Counted from the first letter of the stretch, positions 7,930-17,865 are shown. The stretch is DNA of 64,000 nt from Desulforegula conservatrix Mb1Pa (GCF_000426225.1 NZ_AUEY01000004.1:94137-158136), one strand, 5' to 3'. A program made the numbers and translations. The notes: generated by a model from the sequence alone, not told the origin.

Positions 7930-10329
7930 TTACCATGAAATCTGGTGCTTTGATCTGTCTGCCTGGATGGACACAAGAACGATGTGAATCTGTTTCATGA
8001 TTTGATCAGCGTCCGCCTTTCCTGAAAAGACCCTGTCCCTTGTTTCTTCATAAAACGCTCCTATGCTGCATTTTCCTTCTGTTATCCCTGAAAGCGAGGC
8101 CTGCATGGAGCTATCTCGATATCCTGCCCACATCTCAAGACGCCTGATATCATCATCCATGAACTCGATTGCCTCTGAAATATGCTTATTGAAAAGCCCT
8201 TCCCTGAAATATTCCTCGGCATTGCGGTTGAACGTGTCTGCGTCCACAGACACAGGATTTTTTATGCCTGACGACGAACAAATCCCATTTACGAGCTTTT
8301 CAGAAACAGAGTCGCCGGAAATCCTTCTTTCAAGATCTCCCATAAGACCTGTGAACCCGAACATCTCTATCAAATCAGCTCCGTCTTTTTTTATGATGTT
8401 CACAAGCGCCTTGAGATAATCCTTCATGCCTATCACCCAGAAACCGGGATAGTTCTTCGACTCCCTGATTTTTGGTATCTCCTTTAGAATTTTTGACAAA
8501 AAAGGGCTGGTTTTCTTGCGGCTTACAAAAAAACATGGATTCCCAAGAGCCTGGGCAAAAAATATCTGGCGACGCTCGCTTTCCATAAAAGGCTTGTCCG
8601 GAATGGATTCGTGATCTATCTCACCTTTGAGAATATAGCTGAAAGTCAGGGCAGTAAGGAGCATCTGAAGATTAACAGCTGAGGTCATATCGTTTTTCAC
8701 GCTTTCAAAAAGACTGTAATGACGCCCCTCAAAACCTGAAAACCCCATCTGGCTGAAAAGTCTCTGGCGTACTGGAAGGTACATCGGCATTCTTGTGTCA
8801 AAAACACCAAGATCCATCAGATCTTTTTTAAGCCTTTCATTGTTGCCCTGGCCGCCGTCAAGGGCCGGGCTGCTCATGGTGCTTTTAAGAGCGCAAAGGT
8901 AATCTATGATCCTGAAATCAGGCACAAGGTCGCCCTTGATATGAAGCAGTTTCTTGAGCATTCTGTCCAGCCATACCGGGCCGAACGGAGTAATCGATCT
9001 GCCCATGAATCTTAGTCCGGCCTTGCGTTTCCATTCTCTCCAGATCATTCTGAGGTGAATATCCTCAAGTTCATGGGGAAGAAAGCCAAGTGCCTGCTCA
9101 GGATGAAAATCCTCAAAATCCATTCTGCAAGGCGAGCCGCTAAGCACGCATGTAAAAATCGGCAGAAAATACTCGAACATCTTTATGGAAAGATCCCCGT
9201 AGTATTTCTCCATGCCGCCTTCGAAACCAGTCCCCTTGTCCTTGCATAGCCGGGTGAGTTTCAGGCTTCCAAGGCTGACATGCGTTCCGTTGTTCGCAAG
9301 GCTGATATTTGAGGTATTTGGTAGAACCGCAAGATTTGACTGGATTATTCCCGAATCTTTAAGCCTTGATATGGTGTTCAACTGGCTTCTTGAAAGCACC
9401 TGATGGCACAGAATCATGTACTTGTGTTTTTCTTCGCCCCTGTCCCAACCTGAAAGGCAGGGACTCATAAAAATTTCCCTGTAAAAGGAATCAGTAACCA
9501 GACTGTTCAGTTTTTTCTGACGAACCGGAGGATGCGGTGAAAAATAGACTTTCACTTCCTGTCCGTTTTCCTCAAGCCCGAATCTTTTTCCTGCATAAAG
9601 TGTCAGAAGATGGGTCAGAAGAAAGCGTTTCAGGGTTTCACGAGCCACTTCCTCTCCGTGGGAATGGGTTTTTCTGAGCCATGACGGATAGAATGAAAAT
9701 GTTTCTGGGGAAGTGTTGTCGCTCAAAAAATGATCCATGGCGCTCTTGCCAGCAACCCTTACAGTCGCGTGTGCGAGAGGAGTTCTGCCTATGCTGTCTG
9801 CAATGGCGAGTTTCAAAAGATAGCTGACAGGCACCCTGAGCCATGTTTCGCCATTCTTTTCGAAAAAAAATCTGTCAGAATCATCACGCCTACCAAGATC
9901 CGGCTCTTTTTTGTCCTTCAGAAGATCCTCGCCTAAGATGAGCCTTGCGTAACCTGACAATCGTGACATTGGAAATCTTACCCAGCTGTGCTCCCAAACC
10001 CGTGACGAGTTTCCTGAAAGGAATTCCTCCAGCTCCTCGGCTCTGGCTGTGGGCATGTCATCCTGGAGGGCCTGCTCCCGAATATTTTTATAATAATTTG
10101 AGTTTTTGATGAATAGAGGGAGGTCGCAATCATCCGGAGAGCCCTTTACAACAACCTGAAGCTCGTTTTCGGTTCCGGCCGTAACATCTCCATTTCCAAA
10201 GGGCAAATTTGCAAGAAGGTTATTTGCATCCCCGGATATTCCAAGAATATTTCTGAATTTCTCAAGTCTGCATTCCGGGGTAACAGCGGCTCTTGAAGCT
10301 TTTTGATCAGTATCCCAGGCCGTAATCAT
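7930..10329 (-). CDS. Large protein of unknown function upstream of psd
   Basis: A 799-residue protein I do not recognise. It has a strong ribosome site (AAGGAGG, 4 bases before ATG). No signal peptide and no clear membrane segment were seen, so it is probably cytoplasmic. It is rich in charged residues, with scattered cysteines (for example CDLPLF, CHQVLSR, CSSSGI) but no clear metal cluster. I found no nucleotide-binding or protease motif. It heads a probable three-gene unit with psd and the Lgt-like gene, so a link to phospholipid metabolism or the envelope is possible but unproven. Confidence 0.85.
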   Translation of the reverse strand: MITAWDTDQKASRAAVTPECRLEKFRNILGISGDANNLLANLPFGNGDVTAGTENELQVVVKGSPDDCDLPLFIKNSNYYKNIREQALQDDMPTARAEELEEFLSGNSSRVWEHSWVRFPMSRLSGYARLILGEDLLKDKKEPDLGRRDDSDRFFFEKNGETWLRVPVSYLLKLAIADSIGRTPLAHATVRVAGKSAMDHFLSDNTSPETFSFYPSWLRKTHSHGEEVARETLKRFLLTHLLTLYAGKRFGLEENGQEVKVYFSPHPPVRQKKLNSLVTDSFYREIFMSPCLSGWDRGEEKHKYMILCHQVLSRSQLNTISRLKDSGIIQSNLAVLPNTSNISLANNGTHVSLGSLKLTRLCKDKGTGFEGGMEKYYGDLSIKMFEYFLPIFTCVLSGSPCRMDFEDFHPEQALGFLPHELEDIHLRMIWREWKRKAGLRFMGRSITPFGPVWLDRMLKKLLHIKGDLVPDFRIIDYLCALKSTMSSPALDGGQGNNERLKKDLMDLGVFDTRMPMYLPVRQRLFSQMGFSGFEGRHYSLFESVKNDMTSAVNLQMLLTALTFSYILKGEIDHESIPDKPFMESERRQIFFAQALGNPCFFVSRKKTSPFLSKILKEIPKIRESKNYPGFWVIGMKDYLKALVNIIKKDGADLIEMFGFTGLMGDLERRISGDSVSEKLVNGICSSSGIKNPVSVDADTFNRNAEEYFREGLFNKHISEAIEFMDDDIRRLEMWAGYRDSSMQASLSGITEGKCSIGAFYEETRDRVFSGKADADQIMKQIHIVLVSIQADRSKHQISW

Positions 10330-10424
10330 TTTCCTCCTTATTGATTATTATGGTCTGGGAGCAGCTTAGATGTGAATTGTTCTGATTTTGTTATGATAAA
10401 ATGAGTAGTGTGTTGAGGCCTCCT

Positions 10425-11561
10425 CTAAAAACGAATACTTGCGGAATCAATATACTCGGGCTTTTTCCCCATTCGTTTTTCAATCAGCTTCATATGCTGA
10501 TAATCATCCTCGGATAAAAGAGTCACTGCAACTCCTTTCATGCCCGCCCTTCCTGTACGCCCTATGCGGTGGATATAATCAGCTGCGGATCTTGGAAGCT
10601 CATAATTAACGACATATGGTAGCTGTTCAATATCAAGCCCCCTTGAAGCAAGATCCGTCGCCACAAGCACCCTGGTTTTTCCCTGTTTGAAACGGGTTAA
10701 AGCTCCGTTGCGCGCGCCCTGACTTTTATCTCCATGCAATGCTTCAGCGCTTATTCCGTTTGTTATAAGTTTTCTTGTAACATTATCCGCCCTCCGCTTT
10801 GAGGACACAAAAACAAGAACCTGAGTCCATCCTCCATTTTTTATCATATGGCGGAGAAGCAGGCCTTTGCTGTTCTGATCGACAGTATAGACAATCTGTT
10901 CAACAGGTTCAGGAGGAGTTTCAGGTTCTTCGATACCTATTTTCACGGCCTCTTTTAAAAAATCCATGCCTGGAATTTCAATCTTGCTTCCAAGTGTTGC
11001 TGAAAACAGGAGATTCTGTCTTTTGGAAGGAAGCATCCCGAGGATAATAGCGAGTTCGTCCTTGAATCCGAGGTCGAGCATCCTGTCTGCTTCATCGAGA
11101 ACCAGGGTTTCTACATGAGAAAGCCTGGCAGCGTTATTATTCACAACATCAATTAACCTGCCCGGTGTTGCGACAAGAATATCCGCGCCAGTGCTGACGC
11201 TTTTCAATTGAGGATTTATAGAAACGCCTCCATGAACAGCCGTAATCTTAATTTTTTCAGGGATATAACGGCAGAATACCTTTGCAGCCTCGGCCACCTG
11301 CAGAGCAAGTTCCCTTGTCGGAACGAGTACAAGAACCCGCACCGATGATGATTTGACAGCTTTTTGTTCAGACAGGCGCTGCAAAAGCGGAAGCAAAAAA
11401 GCCGCAGTCTTTCCGGAACCTGTCTGAACCGCCACTGCAAGGTCTTTTCCTGCAAGAATCACAGGAATGGCATCTCTCTGGATCGGAAAGAGTTCCTTGT
11501 AGCCGAGTTCATCTGCGGCAAGGCAAAGGCCGCCAGACAAGCCTGAAGACTGTAATGACAA
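10425..11561 (-). CDS. DEAD-box RNA helicase, RhlE type
   Basis: A 378-residue ATP-dependent RNA helicase with the core motifs: Q motif (GYKELFPIQRDAIP), motif I QTGSGKT, Ia PTRELALQ, II DEAD (LDEADRMLDLGF), III SAT, V ATDLASRGLDIEQLPYVVN and VI HRIGRTGRAG. There is almost no C-terminal extension, so it is a minimal helicase for rRNA or mRNA remodelling. The called start is TTG with no ribosome site. In the same frame further upstream, an AAGGA precedes several ATT codons, so a rare ATT start is conceivable, but the N-terminus already aligns with RhlE-type proteins. Confidence 0.93.
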   Translation of the reverse strand: MSLQSSGLSGGLCLAADELGYKELFPIQRDAIPVILAGKDLAVAVQTGSGKTAAFLLPLLQRLSEQKAVKSSSVRVLVLVPTRELALQVAEAAKVFCRYIPEKIKITAVHGGVSINPQLKSVSTGADILVATPGRLIDVVNNNAARLSHVETLVLDEADRMLDLGFKDELAIILGMLPSKRQNLLFSATLGSKIEIPGMDFLKEAVKIGIEEPETPPEPVEQIVYTVDQNSKGLLLRHMIKNGGWTQVLVFVSSKRRADNVTRKLITNGISAEALHGDKSQGARNGALTRFKQGKTRVLVATDLASRGLDIEQLPYVVNYELPRSAADYIHRIGRTGRAGMKGVAVTLLSEDDYQHMKLIEKRMGKKPEYIDSASIRF

Positions 11562-11701
11562 ATCATTATCCGCAGATTGATTTGGAAAAGATGTTTGAGT
11601 CTTAATAAGAATAATTCCTTCCGGGATTTATCAGAGCAGAAATGAATAATGATTTGAAACGGCTTCTTTCATTACACAGGTTAAGCAAAAAGTTCAGCGC
11701 C

Positions 11702-11956
11702 CTACCCTTCGATATTTTGAACGGGTTTAGAACCCTTACGCTTGACCATCTGGACATATAAACGCTCAACTTTGGTTCTGGCCCAGGGAGTTCGTCTCAA
11801 AAATTTCAGGCTTGACATGATGGATGGATTCTCCTCAAAACAGCGGACATGAACTTTTTCAGCCAGGGCCTCCCATCCGTAATTCTCATGCAGATCTGTA
11901 ATTATCCGCTCAAGAGTTACACCCTGGAGAGGATCCTTGCTTTTTACTTCTGTCAT
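11702..11956 (-). CDS. VF530 family (DUF2132) small protein
   Basis: An 84-residue protein with the VF530 family signature: DPLQGVTLERIITDL, YGWEALAEKV, RCF, then SSLKFLRRTPWARTKVE. The founding member from Vibrio fischeri was solved structurally, and DNA binding has been suggested for the family; the role is not settled. The ribosome site AAGGG lies close to the ATG. It sits upstream of the RNA helicase on the same strand, with a gap of about 140 bases. Confidence 0.9.
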   Translation of the reverse strand: MTEVKSKDPLQGVTLERIITDLHENYGWEALAEKVHVRCFEENPSIMSSLKFLRRTPWARTKVERLYVQMVKRKGSKPVQNIEG

Positions 11957-12281
11957 ATTCCCTTTCCCGAATCACAAATATTGTGTTCACAGGTATTGTT
12001 CAGGTTTTGGCAAACTTCATTTATAATTGCCTGAGTTCTACAGCCATAAATGCGCCTTGTCAACGAGGACAAAGACTGTCCTGTCAGTATATTTAGCACC
12101 ATTTAATTGACGCCGCTGTTTATAGAATATCCATCATTGGCAAAATAAATTCTGATTTTCATCATTTTGCTTTTCCTCGGCAAGAGAGACGGTTAGGATT
12201 GCATTCCTTACTGGAATCAAGCGAGAAAACGGTAGTTGGCATCATAATAGAGAATTGTTTAAATAATTTCAGGAGCTTTCT
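11957..12281. other. Divergent intergenic region
   Basis: This region separates the minus-strand VF530 gene from the plus-strand flavoprotein and must hold promoters for both. I saw no clear operator or riboswitch. The plus-strand gene has AGGAG just ahead of its TTG start. Confidence 0.4.
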
Positions 12282-13886
12282 TTGGATCTTATAATCAGAA
12301 ATTTGCGTATTCCCATAGAAAAAGACGGGATGGATGAATATATAAAGGCCGCTTCTGAAAAGCTGCAATTAAACCCAGATAATATTGCAATCTCGAAAAT
12401 CCTGAGTAAATCACTTGATTCCAGCAACCATGAACAATTCTATTATATTATCTCTTTCGTCGTAAATATTTCAGGCAGTTTCGAGAACAAGCAAAACCTT
12501 CCTGTATACACAGAACAACCGGAAGCGATCAGAAAGACAAACATAAAGGACAGACCGATAATAATTGGTTTTGGCCCGGCAGGAATGTTTGCTGCCATAG
12601 AACTCATCGATTATGGAATCAAACCATTAATCTTTGAAAGAGGCAAAAATATAGAAGAGCGCTCCATTGATGTTCAAAGATTTATTCAAGACAGGGAATT
12701 AGACCCGGAATCGAATATCCAGTTCGGCGAAGGCGGAGCAGGTTCATATTCGGACGGCAAGCTGTTTTCCAGAAGAAATAACAATACGAGCCATGTGAAT
12801 CGGGTATTAAATACCTTTATAAAATTTGGAGCGCCCGAAGAAATTGCCTACATCAGCAAGCCCCATCTTGGCACTGATGTGCTTTGTTCAATAGTCGGCA
12901 ATATAAGACGCTATATCCTTGAAAGAGGCGGCGAGATATTTTTTGACTCAAAAATGACGGATATCCTGATCTCGGATGGCAAGGCTTCGGGCGTAATCAT
13001 AAATGGAGAAAATGAATATCTATCTTCAGGTATTTTTATCGCACTCGGTCATTCTGCCCGGGATACTTTTGAGATGATGCATAAAAAAGGTATCGCAATT
13101 GAGCAGAAACCCATTTCAGTTGGTGTGAGAATCGAGCATCCTGTCGACACCATCAACCTTATCAGATACGGCAATAAATATAAGAACTTCAAAGGTTTGG
13201 GAGCAGCCACATATTCTTTGAATTACACGAACCGGAAGATCAGGAGGGGAGTATATACTTTCTGCATGTGCCCGGGAGGCGAGGTAATCAATGCTTCATC
13301 AGAACAAGGCATGATGGTTGTAAATGGGATGAGTTATTCTCAGAGATCTTCGGCATTTTCAAATTCTGCAATGATTGTAACCTGCCATACGGACGATTAT
13401 GAATCAACCTGCCCATTGGCAGGTATAGAATTCCAAAAGAGTATCGAAAGAAAGGCCTTTAAAGCAGGAGGAGGAAGATGGGAGGTGCCTGCCCAGAATC
13501 TTATGGATTTTTTAGAAGGGAAAAATTCAGCCGCTTTAAATGATAATTCATACAAGATGGGCGCTGTTCCAGCTGATATGAAAGACATTTTCCCTGAATT
13601 CATAATCAATGAGCTGCTGGCCGCGTTTGAAAAATGGAAAGAAGAAGTTCCTTTGTTTATTTCGAATCAGGCCATATTATTAGGCGCTGAAACTAGAGCC
13701 TCATCTCCGGTGCTGATCAAACGCAATGAAAAATTTGAATCTGTAAACACAAAGAACATATATCCGATAGGCGAAGGTTCGGGTTATACTGGAGGCATAA
13801 CAAGCTCTGCGGCAGATGCTGTAAAGGCTGTGGAAGCGTATATATCTAAAATCAATGAAAAACTGTCGATAACTCACATTGCATAA
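12282..13886 (+). CDS. FAD-dependent dehydrogenase, COG2509 family
   Basis: A 534-residue flavoprotein. A short N-terminal domain (about 1-85) precedes a Rossmann FAD-binding motif, IIIGFGPAGMFAAIEL, followed by ERGKNIEER, QFGEGGAGSYSDGKL, and a C-terminal second FAD motif IYPIGEGSGYTGGITSSAADAVKA. This is the layout of COG2509, uncharacterised FAD-dependent dehydrogenases common in anaerobes. The substrate is unknown. The start is TTG, supported by AGGAG 6-7 bases upstream. It is a single gene, convergent with the following minus-strand gene. Confidence 0.88.
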   Translation: MDLIIRNLRIPIEKDGMDEYIKAASEKLQLNPDNIAISKILSKSLDSSNHEQFYYIISFVVNISGSFENKQNLPVYTEQPEAIRKTNIKDRPIIIGFGPAGMFAAIELIDYGIKPLIFERGKNIEERSIDVQRFIQDRELDPESNIQFGEGGAGSYSDGKLFSRRNNNTSHVNRVLNTFIKFGAPEEIAYISKPHLGTDVLCSIVGNIRRYILERGGEIFFDSKMTDILISDGKASGVIINGENEYLSSGIFIALGHSARDTFEMMHKKGIAIEQKPISVGVRIEHPVDTINLIRYGNKYKNFKGLGAATYSLNYTNRKIRRGVYTFCMCPGGEVINASSEQGMMVVNGMSYSQRSSAFSNSAMIVTCHTDDYESTCPLAGIEFQKSIERKAFKAGGGRWEVPAQNLMDFLEGKNSAALNDNSYKMGAVPADMKDIFPEFIINELLAAFEKWKEEVPLFISNQAILLGAETRASSPVLIKRNEKFESVNTKNIYPIGEGSGYTGGITSSAADAVKAVEAYISKINEKLSITHIA

Positions 13887-13943
13887 AGTCTCAAAAAAGA
13901 CGGAACACATGAAAAGATAGCCTGTTTTTTTTCTTATCTGCAA

Positions 13944-15260
13944 TCATCCAGGACTCCTTATAGACCTGTTCAAGCTCAAAGCAGGCGAGCTAAAATGTTT
14001 TGACAGATAAGCAAGCCCCGCCTTTCTTGCTCCTGCCCATCCTATTTCAGCGGCGATTCCCCAGGGAGAAGCTTTTTGGGCAAGTCTGTAAGCTTTCCAC
14101 GGCCATTTCAGCCATGCCCACACTTTGCCAGCAGTCCCGATCACGGGCCAAAGTCTGCCGCCTGTAATCGCGCTGGTAAAATCCTTTGCCTTTCTCAGGG
14201 TTTTAAGTCTGACTCCGTAAAATTTTCCAAGCAAAGGATAATCCTCGGCCTTTCTGAATGTGCTTATCCAGTGCCGACCTCGTTCCACAAGAGGACCAAT
14301 CGCAGCTTCTTCAACAGGGCGCTCCGATTCAGGAAAATATTTTCCGGAAATGATCCCGGCAGCCTCGACCACCGCAGCCTTCCACTCGCCAAACGTTGGA
14401 TTTGACATAATGAGATGCCTGAAACTGATGAGCCTCTTTCTGAGTTCAAGAAGCTCAGGACTACTAAGCTCTGAATTGACGGCATCTTCCTCTTCCTTAT
14501 CATCCGCAGCCATGCTTAGGCCTTCAAGAGCGTTCTCAAGAGTCTCCTTCTCATCATCCGAAACAGTGCTTTTTTCAATATCATAGGCATTCAGGGCAAG
14601 TTTACCCACAAAAAGATAAATGTCCGCAAGAAGGCATTTTGTCAGAAGAAGCAGAAGAAGCCTTCGCGAAAGATATGCAAGCCATGAAAAAGGGTCTGGA
14701 ACAAGGTAAAGATTGAGTTTCAAAAGAACCTGAATCTTCTTTCTGTATTTCTGATAACATTTCCAGATCGCAGTGTCTGTGATGGTCTCGTAATAATCCA
14801 GGGAGTCCTTAATATGACGGATTCTGACAAACCTTAGACGCCAGAAACCAGGACGATCCATAATTGATTCGAACCGTGAAAGGGCAAGATCAAGGCTTCT
14901 GGCGATTGAACCTATGCTGACCTCAAGCTCCGGCCTTTCAGACTCAGGATGATAGCAGGCCGCGATTTCAGCCACAAAATCAGGAATATCCTTTAATTCC
15001 ATTATTTCAGGAGAAGTTACCCCGAATATTTCCAGACATTTGTCCCTGATGATTCCAATGCCTGAATGCCTTGCCGAATTATTGGCGCAGCCATCTGTAC
15101 AATCATCGATGCAGTCAGAAGCAAGAGTATCAAGCTCTGTTTTAAGCGCCCTTTTCCACCTGAAAATGCTGCCGAATCTCGCCAGAATGACCAGGACAAC
15201 AACAAGCACAAAAACAGAGAAAAACGCCCATGAAATTTTAAATATAAGCAACCAGTCCAT
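13944..15260 (-). CDS. Unknown membrane-anchored protein with cysteine cluster
   Basis: A 438-residue hypothetical protein. One strong N-terminal membrane segment (about residues 5-28) is followed by a cysteine group, CIDDCTDGC (C-x3-C-x3-C), with another Cys about 20 residues later. The rest is mostly helical and charged, with a repeated pattern: EVSIGSIARSLDLALSRFE and EEAAIGPLVERGRHW, and PESERPELE and PESERPVEE, occur about 215 residues apart, so it may be an internal duplication. The family was not recognised. The ribosome site is weak. It is a monocistronic gene facing the flavoprotein gene. Confidence 0.75.
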   Translation of the reverse strand: MDWLLIFKISWAFFSVFVLVVVLVILARFGSIFRWKRALKTELDTLASDCIDDCTDGCANNSARHSGIGIIRDKCLEIFGVTSPEIMELKDIPDFVAEIAACYHPESERPELEVSIGSIARSLDLALSRFESIMDRPGFWRLRFVRIRHIKDSLDYYETITDTAIWKCYQKYRKKIQVLLKLNLYLVPDPFSWLAYLSRRLLLLLLTKCLLADIYLFVGKLALNAYDIEKSTVSDDEKETLENALEGLSMAADDKEEEDAVNSELSSPELLELRKRLISFRHLIMSNPTFGEWKAAVVEAAGIISGKYFPESERPVEEAAIGPLVERGRHWISTFRKAEDYPLLGKFYGVRLKTLRKAKDFTSAITGGRLWPVIGTAGKVWAWLKWPWKAYRLAQKASPWGIAAEIGWAGARKAGLAYLSKHFSSPALSLNRSIRSPG

Positions 15261-15591
15261 GATTCACGCCAGATTGGGGATTAGTATTGATCTAAGGCCC
15301 GGCCAAATCATCAATCGGATAACCAATCAGATATAAGGTCAGGACATGTCAATTAATACAGTAAAAGGGAGACAGGAGATATGCAAATCTTTGATCAGAA
15401 AACGGGAATAAAAATGATGGACAAGAACAGGTATGATGTGCTTTTGATAAATTGTGTTTTTAATTAATTCAATACCGATATTTTTAAGGAATAATAGTTA
15501 TGATTTAGCAAAACATTGAATTCCTGTCCATTTAGTAACTTTTTTAAACAGAACTTAATCCAAACATGAGCCAAAGCGCAAGAAGGAAAGA
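15261..15591. other. Divergent intergenic region
   Basis: This region lies between a minus-strand membrane protein gene and a plus-strand lipoprotein gene. A 28-codon ORF at 15381-15467 has GGGAG 9 bases before ATG, but nothing else supports it. No other structure was seen. Confidence 0.35.
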
Positions 15592-16224
15592 ATGATGAAG
15601 TCGAATAGTAAAAAATGCCTCATAAATAATGTAAAATTTCTTTTATGTATTTTGTTATTCGCAGGTTGTGCAACTATTATTAATAGGACAGAACAAAGCG
15701 TTTCCATAAATTCCACACCTATAGACGCTATAGTACAAATTAATGGAAATGACGTTGGCAAAACCCCTTGGACGGGATCAGTTTCTCGAAAAGATTCAAT
15801 GCAGGCAACAATCAAAAAGGAAGGTTACAACCCTCAAATTATCAATCTGGAAGGACGCTTATCTGGCTGGTTCTGGGGGAATATAATAAGTGGGGGTTTT
15901 TGTGGGTCAGGAACGGATGCAATATCTGGAGGAGCTTATGAATATTCTCCAAGTTCGTATCATGTAGCTCTTGAGCCCATAAACAAAAATGAAAAGGTAG
16001 TAATTGAATCTCAATCTAGGCTCAAACGCTATATTCTGGCAAACTGGAGCGATATCGGATCAGAATTGGTTTCCAAGCCTGCTGAAAGAGTCGATGCTCT
16101 CAGAGAAATTATGGGGTATTCAAACAAGCCTCTCCCAGACTTCGCAAAAATGATTAATACTGATTATTTATCGAGTAAAGAACCAGATGAATTTGCAGAA
16201 AAAATGTTGCTTATTTCTAAATAA
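15592..16224 (+). CDS. PEGA-domain lipoprotein
   Basis: A protein of about 210 residues with a lipoprotein signal peptide ending in the lipobox LFAGC, so it should be anchored in the envelope. After the Cys a PEGA domain is visible (SINSTPIDAIVQINGNDVGKTPW...), a surface beta-domain often found in S-layer, lipoprotein or signalling contexts. A glycine-rich hydrophobic stretch follows (SGWFWGNIISGGFCGSG). The C-terminal 70 residues are helical and unassigned. ATGATG at the start leaves two choices, one codon apart. The ribosome site is AAGGAAAG. Confidence 0.8.
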   Translation: MMKSNSKKCLINNVKFLLCILLFAGCATIINRTEQSVSINSTPIDAIVQINGNDVGKTPWTGSVSRKDSMQATIKKEGYNPQIINLEGRLSGWFWGNIISGGFCGSGTDAISGGAYEYSPSSYHVALEPINKNEKVVIESQSRLKRYILANWSDIGSELVSKPAERVDALREIMGYSNKPLPDFAKMINTDYLSSKEPDEFAEKMLLISK

Positions 16225-16341
16225 GAAATACTGATAATGAAATCTATTCTACACTTAGGCATTGTAAAATAATAGTATGACCGAATATAAATCTTTATTT
16301 CAATATTTACTAAATAAGGCTATGTAAGGGGGTTATAGATC

Positions 16342-16377
16342 CTTATTATAACTCGTCTCCTAACGAGTTATAATAAG
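16342..16377. terminator. Inverted repeat between convergent genes
   Basis: A perfect 15-bp stem CTTATTATAACTCGT with a 6-base loop CTCCTA lies between the ends of the PEGA lipoprotein gene and the facing lipoprotein gene. It is AT-rich and has no T-run, so it may be a bidirectional transcription stop or an mRNA end-stabilising hairpin. Confidence 0.5.
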
Positions 16378-16398
16378 AAAACTAATTGGGTTGTGCTA

Positions 16399-17304
16399 TT
16401 ACACATCATCAATTCTAAATACAAAGTTATAATTTTTCACTACACCGTTGATTTCAAGGGGCATAAAAATTGAGAATGTTTTACCCTTTACTAATACTAC
16501 AGCTAACCCCTTGTCAGTTGGAAACAAAGGTTTATTTTCCCAGATCTTTGAACTTTCTATATAATCTGACAAATATATCGAATCACTTATTTGGGCCGAA
16601 GGTGGGATAATGGCAATTGCTTGAGGTTTTTCCTTGTCAATTATTCTTACCCCAGAATGAATAACTCTATGAGCAGCTCCATTTACATCAACAAATGAAA
16701 AAGAATCCCAATCAAGCTTAATTCTTCCACCCGACTTATTTGTAATATTAAAAGAAATCCCAGACTGTTCAATATCAAAACGTATTGAAATATTAGAGTC
16801 TGAAAAATATTTATCTTTGTTATAAGAAGGCTTATGAAGGCTAAACTTATAATTAACAGGAGTATTCTCATCACTTACAGGAGTATTCTTATTGGCCTCG
16901 GTTTCTGATATTTTTTTGGATTGTTTCAAAATTATTTTAATATCTTTAATTTCTCCATCAAAGTCACTCCTGCTACAGCTAAGACTTATTGGCTTAGACT
17001 CCCCCTTATTAACAGAAATAACTTTTCTTTGGGTTGTGTTATCTTGATCAACCAGTTGAAAATCATAAGTGTTAACACAATCATATTTTGAATTACTTGA
17101 AAGATTGCAGGTAATAACAATATTATAGCCGGATGATTTAACCACAATGTTTTTAAAAAAGTTATCGCCATTATCGGTTTTTATGGTTATATCTTCAAAT
17201 TTTAATTCTGTTAAAGGCGGATCAGGATTAATTATCCTTTTCACCAAAGCTGCACAACCGTTCAAGACAAATAAACATCCAATAATAATGACAATTTTTT
17301 TCAA
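16399..17304 (-). CDS. Lipoprotein of unknown function
   Basis: A 301-residue predicted lipoprotein: KKIVIIIGCLFVLNGC ends in the lipobox LNGC. The mature part is rich in beta-forming residues, with two halves joined by a Thr/Glu/Asn-rich linker (about residues 120-135). The second half (FDIEQSGISFNITNKSGG, SFVDVNGAAHRVIHSG) resembles bacterial immunoglobulin-like lipoproteins. The start is TTG with AAGGAGG 5 bases upstream; the ORF could run 35 codons further but without a ribosome site and would bury the signal peptide. Low GC sets it apart slightly from its neighbours. Confidence 0.8.
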   Translation of the reverse strand: MKKIVIIIGCLFVLNGCAALVKRIINPDPPLTELKFEDITIKTDNGDNFFKNIVVKSSGYNIVITCNLSSNSKYDCVNTYDFQLVDQDNTTQRKVISVNKGESKPISLSCSRSDFDGEIKDIKIILKQSKKISETEANKNTPVSDENTPVNYKFSLHKPSYNKDKYFSDSNISIRFDIEQSGISFNITNKSGGRIKLDWDSFSFVDVNGAAHRVIHSGVRIIDKEKPQAIAIIPPSAQISDSIYLSDYIESSKIWENKPLFPTDKGLAVVLVKGKTFSIFMPLEINGVVKNYNFVFRIDDV

Positions 17305-17865
17305 AACGCCCTCCTTTTTAATCCCCAATATCAACATTGCAGTATGCAACATAATGCTTATTCTAACAGTTCCCAAAGATCTAAAACTACACTTAACACA
17401 TTTATTCAAATATTCCTGAAAGATGCTCGTTAACTTTTATCCATAACATAAGCAAATATCTTTTCACTGATAGATGCGTCAATACAATTTTTCTAATATC
17501 TAAGTGTTTTTAAGCAATACAAGCCGTAAAAATTTCGTATGTCTTATTGAGACATACTAATATATAACATATGGAAATATTTTTTAAATTCACATGTCTT
17601 ATGAAATTCAGTTTATGTCCGTGCATACTGTATTTGAGGATTAGATTTTCGATAAAAAGACAATTTGCCCTCTCAACAGAAAACGATAGACAAAAACAGG
17701 CAGATTATGTTTCTGTTGAAAGCTTTAAGCATATTCTGACAGATCAGCTCCATTTCCAAATGATAATAGCAAAATAGCCTTAAACAGGTGGAAAAAGCCG
17801 AGGCTGGTCGCGTTCATTTATGGTGCCTTGCTGGAACAAAACAACAAAGCAAAAAAGGGGATAAT
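17305..17865. other. Divergent intergenic region, about 560 bases
   Basis: It contains no supported gene. A 68-codon plus-strand ORF at 17571-17777 lacks a ribosome site and looks random. The only structure I see is a palindrome at 17537-17557. Promoters of the minus-strand lipoprotein and the plus-strand exchanger must lie here. Confidence 0.45.
17537..17557. promoter_or_regulatory. Operator-like palindrome
   Basis: GTATGTCT-N5-AGACATAC, a perfect 8-bp inverted repeat with a 5-base spacer in the divergent region. The size suits a dimeric repressor site. No regulator gene is adjacent, so this is only a candidate. Confidence 0.3.

Noticed and set aside
17571..17777. 68-codon plus-strand ORF in the divergent region
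   Set aside because: No ribosome site, random composition and no recognisable product.
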